Shown here: piece by piece, positions 1-8,037 of the stretch | How positions within the stretch are numbered: the stretch's first letter is position 1 | Layout of the letters: each line of letters opens with the position of its first letter | Assembly: GCF_005771495.1 (NCBI RefSeq) | Contig: NZ_VAUW01000013.1 | Location: 48,759 to 112,758 of the forward strand | Reading direction: 5' to 3' | Source: Maribacter sp. ACAM166 | GTDB taxonomy: Bacteria; Bacteroidota; Bacteroidia; Flavobacteriales; Flavobacteriaceae | DNA: 64,000 nt | Translations under genes and position numbers: made by a program | Notes under the pieces: model-generated | Database searches by the model: none | Seen by the model: the letters and a program-made list of their open reading frames with translations, nothing else | Told to the model about the DNA's origin: nothing

Positions 1-1
1 T

Positions 2-235
2 TACCTGAACGGAATTTCTGTAGTATCGAAATACTATTTGACTTATTTTAAAAAAGAATTTAACTTAAAATTAGACCCGAAAAAATCTAATGACCTATTC
101 CTTTACGCTCACAATTTAGGAAATTCACCTCCGAACACCGTTTCGTTGGAGATTTCAGATGGTAAAAAGGCAGAAAATATCATCCTTAATTCAGACCTTA
201 AAAGTTGTGAGGCCGTGTTGATCAGTGTTAGGTAA
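2..235 (+). CDS. C-terminal end of a probable secreted protein (partial, runs in from the left)
   Basis: The reading frame is open from the first base of the window to a TAG at 233-235. A TTG at 38 could be read as a start, but the open frame continues upstream of it (Y-L-N-G-I-S-V-V), so this is the tail of a longer gene. The tail, with a Y-L-N-G start, a central H-N-L-G-x-x-P-P-N-T block and a strand-rich end, resembles a C-terminal beta domain found in many secreted Flavobacteriia proteins. That is from memory of the family and not a search result. The function of the full protein cannot be told from what is present. Confidence 0.6.
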   Translation, partial: YLNGISVVSKYYLTYFKKEFNLKLDPKKSNDLFLYAHNLGNSPPNTVSLEISDGKKAENIILNSDLKSCEAVLISVR

Positions 236-459
236 CACAAATTAGACGGCTCTATATTCAATTAAGCTACTTCTTGAAAAGTAATGATTCCTTTGTCAAA
301 GTTATACCCCTAACTTCATCATTCAAAAAAGTAATTACCGTACTTGTTCGTTAAGGCATATCGTTTACACCACATTTTGATTTAAGCTTATTGATACTTG
401 TTTATTTCTGATATTGTTTTCATTAAAGAATCCTAAAAAAGTGGACAATTAGATAAGAG

Positions 460-1293
460 TCATGCTGCTATTTGTTGATTGTACATTTCGTTTTCAAATT
501 CTTCTATGGTTTTATAGCCCAATGTAGAGTGCATTCTTCTTCTGTTGTACCAAGTTTCTATCCATTGGAAAATAGATAGCTCCGCATTGGACCTAAGATC
601 ATAATCATGTTTGTATACCCATTCTACCTTTAAGCTCTTAAAAAATGATTCTGCCACCGCATTGTCCCAACAATTTCCTTTTCTGCTCATACTTTGCTTT
701 ACCGTTCCATCATAACTTTTTAGGATATTGGTAAATCTGTGACCGGCATATTGAGACCCCCTATCGGAATGAAATATGAGTTCTTTTGTTATATTATTGG
801 ACTTAACGGCCATATTCCAAGCAGAGATTATAGTGTCACTTGTATTTAAGGTTTCGCCCATCGACCACCCTACGACCTTTCTATGGAACAGATTGATAAT
901 CACGGTCAGATACATCCATCCCTGTTTAGTCTCTATATAGGTAATATCGGACACCCAAACCTGATTCTTTCTAAAGACCGTAAAGTTCTGGTTCAAAATA
1001 TTTCGGACCAACGGATAGTTGTGCCCGCTGTCCGTTGTAATCCTGAACTTACGCTTTCTTCTGGCGAACAGATTATTGGCCCTCATTATCTTGGCAACTC
1101 GTGGTCTGGAAACACGATATCCCTTTTTCGAGAGTTCCTCTTTGATTCTTGGTGCCCCATAACTCCCGAAACTATCCTTGAAAACATCCCGTATGACCGA
1201 CAATATCGTTTGGTTTTCCAACCATCTTTTGGATGGTTCCCTGCCTAACCAATGATAATAACTGCTTTTACTTAACTTGTACATTATGCACAT
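460..1293 (-). CDS. IS3-family transposase OrfB (DDE integrase core)
   Basis: This is the catalytic half of an IS3 transposase, 277 residues from the ATG at 1293. It begins in the conserved Y-K-L-S-K-S-S-Y-Y-H-W block, followed by an HTH_21-like region. It then has an rve core with the DDE triad visible as S-D-I-T-Y-I, F-H-S-D-R-G-S-Q-Y and N-A-V-A-E-S-F-F-K, and ends in the Y-N-x-R-R-M-H-S-T-L-G-Y signature. The open frame extends only six codons upstream of the ATG before a TAA. The normal link to the orfA frame is therefore broken by about one extra base near 1308-1312. OrfB alone is not expected to transpose efficiently. Confidence 0.9.
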   Translation of the reverse strand: MCIMYKLSKSSYYHWLGREPSKRWLENQTILSVIRDVFKDSFGSYGAPRIKEELSKKGYRVSRPRVAKIMRANNLFARRKRKFRITTDSGHNYPLVRNILNQNFTVFRKNQVWVSDITYIETKQGWMYLTVIINLFHRKVVGWSMGETLNTSDTIISAWNMAVKSNNITKELIFHSDRGSQYAGHRFTNILKSYDGTVKQSMSRKGNCWDNAVAESFFKSLKVEWVYKHDYDLRSNAELSIFQWIETWYNRRRMHSTLGYKTIEEFENEMYNQQIAA

Positions 1294-1353
1294 CTTCTGA
1301 AGCTGAAAATTTTAATTTATGGTGTTTTATGAACTTATATTTTTCCTGTCGCT

Positions 1354-1619
1354 CTAGGAGAAGATAGCTATCGCCTTTTTTAGAATATCACGTTCCAGTT
1401 CGGCATCCCTCATTCTTTTCCTCAACTCGGCAATCTCACGTTCCCCTTACTCGGAAAACTGTTCTTGCCATAGGCTCCCGATTCCCTGCGCCAGCGGCTC
1501 AATACTGATGTAGGTATATCCAGCTCCCTGCATATCTCAATAACGCTACCACGTGCGTAACTGAGTTCCATAGCTTTTTCCTTAAAATCAAAGGTGTAAT
1601 TTCTTTTTTCTCTTGACAT
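1354..1619 (-). pseudogene. IS3-family OrfA, frameshifted
   Basis: The N-terminal 50 or so residues form the usual HTH_8 (IS3 OrfA) domain, with F-K-E-K-A-M-E-L-S and L-S-R-W-R-R-E. The frame then closes early at about 1422. In another frame directly downstream the normal leucine-zipper end of OrfA continues (E-R-E-I-A-E-L-R-K-R-M, then D-I-L-K-K-A-I) to a TAG at 1354. The short sequence GGAAC sits at the break in one frame and would sit in another frame in the intact gene. A small deletion between GGAAC repeats would explain both the lost residues and the frame change; this is inference. The A6G slippery motif survives. Confidence 0.75.
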
Positions 1620-1697
1620 TTTTCAAAGTTAATTTAAACAGCTAACACGCTCTTAACTCTAAGTCCAGTTAAATATAGTAAGTCCACTTTGAGTAGG

Positions 1698-2348
1698 GAC
1701 TGAATTTGATACCTTTGAGCAAGGCTAAGTTGTTTATAATTTTTCATGCAAGACGAATATAAATATTGAGCCTAAAACAGATGGGGCTAGCCCCATCTGT
1801 TTTAAATATTCGTGTTGCACTTATGACTTGAACTTAGAAAATACACTCTTATTTTTCTCTGACTTAGTGCCGTTACAATCAAATTCGATCTGACTTTATA
1901 ATTTCACAAGTAATCCTATCAAGTTCTATATTTATGTTTCTTCCAAATGTTCTCAAAATCATTTTTGTAAAAAGATATATCCCCAGTAGTGTTCTTCTAG
2001 GAATAGTTCCGGAAGCTGAGGAGTAGCCTAATCAAGTAAAAATAAAATGTCCTTTTTAAGGTAAATGTGCTCATGTTGTAATCTAAAGTCAAAATATTTA
2101 AAATAATTGAGTTCAAAAAAAAGATCCAATAACTTCAAATTATAGTAGGAGCTATTATTCTCCGTTCAAGACCAATACTTCTAACCAGATTTGTTCCCAA
2201 ACGATAACCTTGGGGAAAAATTTATAGTTCAATAAAATTTTACTTTTTTGATTCTTAATTTCCTATAAGTTGTTATTTTTATGAAACCAGATTGCTATGC
2301 GGCCTATAGTTTTGCAAAAGCGATAAAACTTTATCTATACAACAAAAC
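1698..2348. other. Gene-free stretch
   Basis: No convincing reading frame of useful length is seen on either strand. Apart from the palindrome at 1747-1819 the region is AT-rich with scattered stops. It separates the IS3 copy from the nitrilase-like gene and must hold the promoter of that gene, but no clear TAnnTTTG box could be assigned. Confidence 0.5.
1747..1819. repeat. Long palindrome with perfect 30-bp core
   Basis: The core 1774-1803 is a perfect palindrome with no loop, centred on GGGGCTAGCCCC and flanked by CAGAT/ATCTG and A4/T4. Outside it the arms match again with a few changes: TGCAAGACGAATAT on the left pairs with the complement TGCAACACGAATAT on the right. As RNA this would be a very stable hairpin, and it could act as a two-way terminator. 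As DNA the arms plus outer repeats look like a small non-autonomous palindromic element. Both are inferences. Confidence 0.7.
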
Positions 2349-3299
2349 ATGAAGATAGCAGTTGCCCAGTTTGAACCAAAAAACGGAGATAAAAACTACA
2401 ACCTATCAATAATCCGAAAACTTGCAGAAAAAGCAAAATCAAGTGGTGCCGACGTGATAAGTTTTCACGAAATGTCTATTACCGCTTATACTTTTACAAA
2501 AGATTTAAGTCTAGAACAGATAACGGAATTGGCAGAGGATGTGCCAAGCGGAAACAGCACCCAGGAATTGATTGCAATCTCCAAAGAATTGGATATTCCG
2601 ATTTTGGCAGGTCTTGTAGAGAAATCGAAAGGAAAAGTATATAACACGTATATCTGCGTTACGGGAGAAGGTTTGGTCGCCAAGTATCGAAAAATACATC
2701 CGTTTATTAACAAATACATGTCTGCTGGCGATGAATATTGTGTATTCGACCTTCTTGGATGGAAATGCGGAATTTTGATTTGCTATGACAATAATGTGAT
2801 TGAAAACGTACGCGCAACAAGCATTCTCGGAGCGGAATTAATTTTCGCACCCCACGTTACGGGATGCACACCATCTGCAATGCCACATCGAGATTATGTA
2901 GACGATAAATATTGGCAGAATCGTGAAAGCGACCCAGTTTCTTTACGAATGGAATTTGATGGCCCAAAAGGTAGACGTTGGCTAATGCGTTGGCTACCGG
3001 CAAGGGCTTACGACAATGGAGTTTACTATGCGTTTACCAACCCGATTGGATATGATGGTGAACAGCTAAAAAATGGTAATTCGATGATAATCGACCCATA
3101 CGGAGAAGTCTTATCGGAAATAAAGTCATTCGAAAACGATATTACGATTTCAAAAATAACGAAAGAGAAAATTCAACTTTCAGGGGGATGGAGATACAAA
3201 AATGCTCGAAGACCTGAACTTTATAAAGATATTATTGGCGGAAACCACAAATCAGACACAACACCAGTATGGATGAAGGAAAAAAAAGACAAAGACTGA
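2349..3299 (+). CDS. Carbon-nitrogen hydrolase (nitrilase superfamily)
   Basis: A cytosolic amidase/nitrilase-type enzyme that hydrolyses a C-N bond through a Glu-Lys-Cys triad. The triad is visible as Glu41 (S-F-H-E-M), Lys115 (Y-R-K-I-H-P-F) and Cys145 (I-L-I-C-Y-D). At 316 residues it is slightly longer than typical members, and no signal peptide is seen. A C-terminal extension after about residue 285 is charged and probably unstructured. The substrate cannot be told. N-carbamoylputrescine amidase or aliphatic amidase subfamilies are possible, but the spacer with P-H-R-D-Y-V-D-D does not settle it. It is convergent with the PIG-L gene (16 bp apart), so it is not in that operon. Confidence 0.85.
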   Translation: MKIAVAQFEPKNGDKNYNLSIIRKLAEKAKSSGADVISFHEMSITAYTFTKDLSLEQITELAEDVPSGNSTQELIAISKELDIPILAGLVEKSKGKVYNTYICVTGEGLVAKYRKIHPFINKYMSAGDEYCVFDLLGWKCGILICYDNNVIENVRATSILGAELIFAPHVTGCTPSAMPHRDYVDDKYWQNRESDPVSLRMEFDGPKGRRWLMRWLPARAYDNGVYYAFTNPIGYDGEQLKNGNSMIIDPYGEVLSEIKSFENDITISKITKEKIQLSGGWRYKNARRPELYKDIIGGNHKSDTTPVWMKEKKDKD

Positions 3300-3315
3300 T
3301 CAATGTCGGTGACTC

Positions 3316-4515
3316 TTATTTTATTTTAATTCTCACCCTGTACATACCCCCATTATCATTTGTATCATCATCATTAATACCTAAATACAGCCGTCCTGAT
3401 TTATATGCATTAATTTCCTGTCTTTTTCCAATAAAAAAATAATCAGAAGATTCTTTGCCTATTTTTCCTATTAAAGCTCCTGTTCCTATAGCAGGTAAAG
3501 GATTATTTTCCCTCTGTGTATATGGAGTTGCTCCATCAGGGTTACAGAAGTTCTTAGCGTTAAGATTCCAAAGAATTTTACCGTTAGCACTTATATCAAT
3601 GAGTTGTCCATCTTTCAAATCAATACCGGTATCAAACCAATTCGCTTTACCTGATATGGTAAAAGTTCTACCTATCATAGGAAATAGTTCATACACTTCA
3701 TCATCATTAGGTTGACGACCAAACTCTGCAATCTCAAATTCTTCCACAAACGTTACATTTTGTGCTATTTCTTTTCCATACCATTTTTGTAGTGCAATTA
3801 AATTATCTGGTCTGGCAATACTGAATGGAATCGTATTATGAAATAGAAATTCAGCTTGCTTTTTCTTGCTTGCCAAGACTTCATCTAAAACACCTTCCGC
3901 TTTAGGGTTTGCCTCGACCACTTGAGATTCATGGGCTCCACATGATGCAAGCTTTGTTTCCCAAACTTCATCTATGTCGATAGCAACATCGGGAATGTAT
4001 GAAAAGGCAGCAGTATGAAAATCACGCATATACATAAACACAGGCATTCTTTGCTGATCTAGTTGTTCAGATGCCTCTCGCACAATCCAACCTGCATTCA
4101 TATTATCGTTATGACCGCCTTTAGCAGGATAAAAAGTAAAGACAATATCAGCGTTCCAGGCTTCAATTGATTTAATTACTTTTCTCCTTATTTCTTCTGT
4201 ATTTTTCAATACGCCATCATGGTAATCCAATATTTCATAGGCTGACAAACCTAAAATTTCTTTGGCCTTCATGGCTTCTTTATATCTGCGTTCAGCAAGA
4301 TCTTTGGGCTTCATGGAATAATGCCCTGCATCACCATTAGTAAGCGACATAAATTTTACTTCATGCCCTAGTTTGGAGTACAATGCCGCTACTCCACCTG
4401 CATAAATTTCACCTTCATCAGGGTGAGCGAATATCACCAAAACACGCAACGATTGTTGAGCATAAGCAAACTTTATAGTACTAAGAAGTATTATGGCTAT
4501 GATGTATTTTTTCAT
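3316..4515 (-). CDS. PIG-L/LmbE family N-deacetylase fused to a PA-IL-type lectin domain
   Basis: Signal peptide at residues 1-20 (ends A-Y-A-Q), so exported. Residues 23-270 are a PIG-L (LmbE) deacetylase with the zinc motif A-H-P-D-E (His31, Asp33, Glu34) and a later G-G-H-N-D-N block supplying another ligand. These enzymes remove acetyl from N-acetylglucosamine-type sugars. Residues about 275-399 match a PA-IL (LecA)-like galactose-binding domain, with W-F-D-T-G-I-D-L, then G-A-L-I-G-K-I-G and L-Y-L-G-I-N-D-D; that domain would hold the enzyme on a glycan. It lies downstream of the GH20-like gene across a 312-bp gap, so it may have its own promoter. A shorter paralogue without the lectin part is at 35936. 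Confidence 0.88.
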   Translation of the reverse strand: MKKYIIAIILLSTIKFAYAQQSLRVLVIFAHPDEGEIYAGGVAALYSKLGHEVKFMSLTNGDAGHYSMKPKDLAERRYKEAMKAKEILGLSAYEILDYHDGVLKNTEEIRRKVIKSIEAWNADIVFTFYPAKGGHNDNMNAGWIVREASEQLDQQRMPVFMYMRDFHTAAFSYIPDVAIDIDEVWETKLASCGAHESQVVEANPKAEGVLDEVLASKKKQAEFLFHNTIPFSIARPDNLIALQKWYGKEIAQNVTFVEEFEIAEFGRQPNDDEVYELFPMIGRTFTISGKANWFDTGIDLKDGQLIDISANGKILWNLNAKNFCNPDGATPYTQRENNPLPAIGTGALIGKIGKESSDYFFIGKRQEINAYKSGRLYLGINDDDTNDNGGMYRVRIKIK

Positions 4516-4827
4516 TTCTTTTTTTTTACTGTATGTATAAATTCATTCATAATTTGTGTTCGACGTAAGGGAATAATGTACTCATTGTCTCAATTCTTGT
4601 GCCCATTATAACTTAATGTAAAACTCTTAAGTGGAACATCATGTAGTCCTTAAAAAATCGATAAATATCCCGAATAATTAAACCGTTGCTCAAAGGTGAT
4701 TTCTTTGAAATCCTTAGCTACTATAGCTACATGTTTATGGTTTCAAAAAATGATTTTTCACGAATCAATGATGTCCTTATTTTTTGTGCTTAAGTGTTTT
4801 ACTGTGTACATTGCTGATAGTGAAATA
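4516..4827. other. Gene-free spacer between the GH20-like and PIG-L genes
   Basis: No reading frame here looks real. The gap is much larger than the 13-63 bp spacers elsewhere in this cluster, so a separate promoter for the PIG-L-lectin gene on the minus strand is likely. No clear terminator hairpin for the upstream gene was found. Confidence 0.4.
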
Positions 4828-5913
4828 TCATTTGTTACTATTCTTTACTGCAGCTATCATACTTCGTAAACATTCGGCCTGACTGCCTTTTGTATCTGTT
4901 TCAGGATTAGGGTTGTAATATTCTTTCAGAAAACTATCTACAGGAGACCAAACAGTATGCATCACCCCTAGATATCTTTCAGCCATTTCAGGGGTGGAGT
5001 TTTGTTTGAACGAATACATCATGGCAACCTGCTCTTCCGCTACTTTAGGTTTTCTCCACGGACAGGCTATTACTCGAAACCCTTTCATAGCAAAATAGGC
5101 TGGTGTCGGTATAGCCTTTTCATAATGCCAGTCGCAAATGACCACAGACTTTGAAAGCAGATTAATTGCACCTGCCGTATTGTTCATACTACCTTCCCAC
5201 ATACCAATTCCTGAATCGGAGCCATCAATGAGACGGTCTCCCCAAATCCATAATTCAGTCTCCGTTTCATTTAAGTGCCTTTCCAATTTATTGACTTCGT
5301 TGGCAAATAACTTTGCCGGACTCTTACCTTTGCAACGTGGACAATCGGGATGGGCAAGATAAAAAACTTCATCCATCCCCGCATGAAAAGCCTTGGCTTC
5401 GAACACCTTCACTATTTCATCCATTAAATCAAAGACAACCTCGTGCACCTCTGGATTTAAGGGACAATAGCTTTTACAGTATAGCCCGTCATCATTGGGC
5501 CACTCATATTTTTCAGGAAGTTTAACATTGGGGGTTTCATCAAATTGTGGGTAGACCTCCAGTAATTTTCCAAGGCCGCTGTGCCAAGATTGATGCCCCA
5601 ATAGGTTCACTTGGGGAATTAGGTTGATATTATACTTCTTACAAACCGCTACCAGTTTTTTTACATCTTCCTTACTCAGTGGGTTGTCGCCTCTCAATTC
5701 TGGTCTAGATTCGTAAGCATAATTAAAATCGACTCTAAGAATGAGGGTGTTTATTCCCCCAGGAGCCAGCTCTGTTTCTATAAAACCAACAAATTCATTT
5801 ACTTTCTCTTTTGTTGGCGCCGCAATACAGAGGCCATTTACAGAAAAAACAGATTGTCCAAATGCTACAATTGAACAAAAAGACAGGACTATAAAAGCAA
5901 TTTTTTTTATCAT
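4828..5913 (-). CDS. GH20-like beta-N-acetylhexosaminidase, secreted
   Basis: Signal peptide at residues 1-20. The rest is a single TIM-barrel catalytic domain of the GH20 type. Early strands carry L-I-L-R-V-D-F-N and N-L-L-G-H-Q-S, and the catalytic Asp-Glu pair is D181-E182 in H-A-G-M-D-E-V-F. In GH20 this pair supports substrate-assisted cleavage of terminal GlcNAc or GalNAc. It lacks the N-terminal GH20b domain seen in the enzyme at 54899 and is about half its length. A cysteine-rich insert (P-D-C-P-R-C) follows the catalytic pair. It starts 13 bp after the DUF5009 gene, so the two are surely co-transcribed. Confidence 0.85.
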   Translation of the reverse strand: MIKKIAFIVLSFCSIVAFGQSVFSVNGLCIAAPTKEKVNEFVGFIETELAPGGINTLILRVDFNYAYESRPELRGDNPLSKEDVKKLVAVCKKYNINLIPQVNLLGHQSWHSGLGKLLEVYPQFDETPNVKLPEKYEWPNDDGLYCKSYCPLNPEVHEVVFDLMDEIVKVFEAKAFHAGMDEVFYLAHPDCPRCKGKSPAKLFANEVNKLERHLNETETELWIWGDRLIDGSDSGIGMWEGSMNNTAGAINLLSKSVVICDWHYEKAIPTPAYFAMKGFRVIACPWRKPKVAEEQVAMMYSFKQNSTPEMAERYLGVMHTVWSPVDSFLKEYYNPNPETDTKGSQAECLRSMIAAVKNSNK

Positions 5914-5926
5914 AATAATGTATGTT

Positions 5927-7099
5927 TTAAAGTTTTAGTTTAAACCCTTTTTTTTCAAAAAATCCCGCAAGAACAACAACCAAGTAGGAAAATATAAGTG
6001 AGCTCAAAAGGCCAATAATTCCTGTACTCAAAATTTTAGGCAATTCAAAATTCAAAATATTTCGCATAGGATAAATGATATAGGGCAACAAATAACAAGT
6101 TAAAGTAGCAGTTCCCGCAGGAGCAATTATTCTAGACCAGCTAGTGATTTTTTTTCTATCTGCAACATAATGCAAAATAACAAAAAGAAAAAAGCCCATA
6201 CCCGAACATATGGCAAGCCAAGAAGGGGTTTCCTGCATCTTAGAAATTCCCCATAGTGAACGAGTACCAAATCCGTATACGAGACATACGATACCTAACA
6301 GTAGCAAGACAAAATAACTTCGTTTTATGTTGGTATTTGATAATTTAACAAATAGTAGTGAAGCCACAATACCAGCAGTCGTAAATGCGGGCACCGTACC
6401 ACTAAATATTGTAGGAAAATAGTTGAGTACTCCACTAAATTCGGGAATAAATCCTTTTTGATTTAAAACGGAAAGAATATTAAAAATCAACCAGACAACC
6501 ACCATAAAAGATAAATTTCCTCGTACGAAAATAAAAACCAGAGCATTAGCAAGGTATGCCCAACCAATAAGACCCAAGATACCCCACCATTGTGTTCGCA
6601 TCCAATATTCTCCAGATGCTCCGCCTTTATAAATTATAGCCAAGTATATGAAAACAATAAAACCTAAAACCTGTAAGGGACGATGCCACTTTTTTGATAC
6701 TGGACTTTTTGTCCAATTCGTCCAAATTAGAAATACCGCTATTGCCATTAATATGCACCAAAAATACTTACCAACAACAATACCTTCATCATAAGCAGTC
6801 TCATAGTTAACCATAAAAACACCTATAAACAGCAATGACAAAGACCTAATAAAAATATGCTTGGCAATTAACCAACGGCTATCGCCTTTACTCAAACGAT
6901 TCTCGATCGCAAAGGGTATACTTAAACCAACGATGAATAAAAACAAAGGGAAAATGACATCTGAAAAGCCTAAATAATCTTCATTTGGTTTAGCATGTGC
7001 TAACCACTTAGGGACTTCTTCAAGTATCCAAAAGTCATTTACCCAAATCATGAAGAACATGGTCAATGCTCTTAAAATATCGATAGATGCCAATCTCAT
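5927..7099 (-). CDS. DUF5009 / heparan-alpha-glucosaminide N-acetyltransferase-like membrane protein
   Basis: About ten hydrophobic segments make this an inner-membrane protein. The N-terminus (S-I-D-I-L-R-A-L-T-M-F) and the later G-F-S-D-V-I-F-P-L-F-L-F block are the hallmarks of the DUF5009/YeiB-like acyltransferase group, which includes the human lysosomal enzyme HGSNAT. HGSNAT moves acetyl from cytosolic acetyl-CoA across the membrane onto terminal glucosamine. The conserved His upstream of the G-F-S-D block may correspond to H-A-K here. Position between deacetylase and hexosaminidase genes fits re-acetylation of glucosamine in the periplasm, but this is inference. A paralogue is at 34601. 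Confidence 0.85.
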   Translation of the reverse strand: MRLASIDILRALTMFFMIWVNDFWILEEVPKWLAHAKPNEDYLGFSDVIFPLFLFIVGLSIPFAIENRLSKGDSRWLIAKHIFIRSLSLLFIGVFMVNYETAYDEGIVVGKYFWCILMAIAVFLIWTNWTKSPVSKKWHRPLQVLGFIVFIYLAIIYKGGASGEYWMRTQWWGILGLIGWAYLANALVFIFVRGNLSFMVVVWLIFNILSVLNQKGFIPEFSGVLNYFPTIFSGTVPAFTTAGIVASLLFVKLSNTNIKRSYFVLLLLGIVCLVYGFGTRSLWGISKMQETPSWLAICSGMGFFLFVILHYVADRKKITSWSRIIAPAGTATLTCYLLPYIIYPMRNILNFELPKILSTGIIGLLSSLIFSYLVVVLAGFFEKKGFKLKL

Positions 7100-7146
7100 A
7101 AACGTGTTTAATTTTAAGTTAACATTAAACCAATATCAAGTCATTT

Positions 7147-7974
7147 TTATTTCTTTTCCATTTTATAAGCATCGGCATAACTAATTAGTTTAATGTTTCT
7201 TTCTTGAACAATAGACTTAACTAAATCGCTGGTAATAGCATCAGTAACAGCTTGCCTATGTATAGCCATACGTACGTTTGCATCATGCCCCCTACCTAAA
7301 ATAGCTCTTGTTTCTTCATTATTTAAGGCCGGGTGCATTATAAAAACATTAAGCCCTGGCTTAATGTTTTGCAAAAAATGAACCAATTCATCTTCCTTTT
7401 TATCTGGTTCATCTGTCCAAAAATTACCAGCATAATCGGTTCCAAAACCAACCGGAAGATTATATTCCTGCGATAGTTCACTACATATTTTATTTAGTCG
7501 TTTATCGGTAATCGGTAAAAACATATGCGTAGATAAATGGCTTATGTGTGGGATATATTTTAATGCCATATCTATTTGCGCTTTCAATTCATTTTTAATC
7601 TCAGCTTCATCCATAGTTGCTGTATACAAATCCGCTTCGGTACTTACAAAATATCCATTTGAATCAACCAAACTTGGGGCATTCGTTAAGGGTCCCCACT
7701 TGTAATTATCCCATTCGGAGGTTAGGCATAAATGTACTCCAACATCTAAACCCGGATTTTCTCTCAATAATGCTGCAGCTTCATAAAATTTAGGTGCTGG
7801 CACAATAACTTCTATTGATTTCATTATACCCTTCTTATAAGCATGAATACTGGCTTGGTTTGCGGCATCACAAAACCCCATATCATCGCCCCGGACTACT
7901 AAATAAGAATCGCCTTGCCCGAATGAGCATAAGACTCCTAACAATACCGCCGTAATAAAAAACAAATATTTCAT
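7147..7974 (-). CDS. ChbG/YdjC-family carbohydrate deacetylase, exported
   Basis: Signal peptide at residues 1-20 (ends S-F-G-Q). The mature part has the YdjC/ChbG metal site: R-G-D-D-M-G (Asp30, Asp31), a histidine block G-V-H-L-C-L, a second one S-T-H-M-F and I-M-H-P near the end. ChbG removes one acetyl group from chito-oligosaccharides such as chitobiose. At 275 residues the length is normal. Unlike the cytosolic E. coli enzyme this one is exported, which suits a cluster whose glycosidases are also exported. It sits 47 bp before DUF5009 and 63 bp after GH9. Confidence 0.87.
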   Translation of the reverse strand: MKYLFFITAVLLGVLCSFGQGDSYLVVRGDDMGFCDAANQASIHAYKKGIMKSIEVIVPAPKFYEAAALLRENPGLDVGVHLCLTSEWDNYKWGPLTNAPSLVDSNGYFVSTEADLYTATMDEAEIKNELKAQIDMALKYIPHISHLSTHMFLPITDKRLNKICSELSQEYNLPVGFGTDYAGNFWTDEPDKKEDELVHFLQNIKPGLNVFIMHPALNNEETRAILGRGHDANVRMAIHRQAVTDAITSDLVKSIVQERNIKLISYADAYKMEKK

Positions 7975-8037
7975 ACTAATTAAGTGATAGAATTAACAAA
8001 TTAAAGCTTAAGTGTTTTCTACACGTATTTAAGTTTA

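Larger units (their letters stand above)
432..1697 (-). mobile_element. IS3-family insertion sequence, probably inactive
   Basis: The element carries an orfA/orfB pair on the minus strand. Imperfect terminal inverted repeats are visible: the left end reads CCTAAAAAAGTGGAC (432-446), and the complement of the right end reads CCTACTCAAAGTGGAC (1682-1697). Total length is about 1.27 kb, within the usual 1.2-1.5 kb for IS3. An A-AAA-AAG motif near the end of orfA, typical of -1 programmed frameshifting, is present. OrfA has a frame break and the orfA-orfB junction has a second frame problem, so this copy is unlikely to make an OrfAB transposase. No clear target-site duplication is seen at the ends as drawn. 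Confidence 0.85.
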
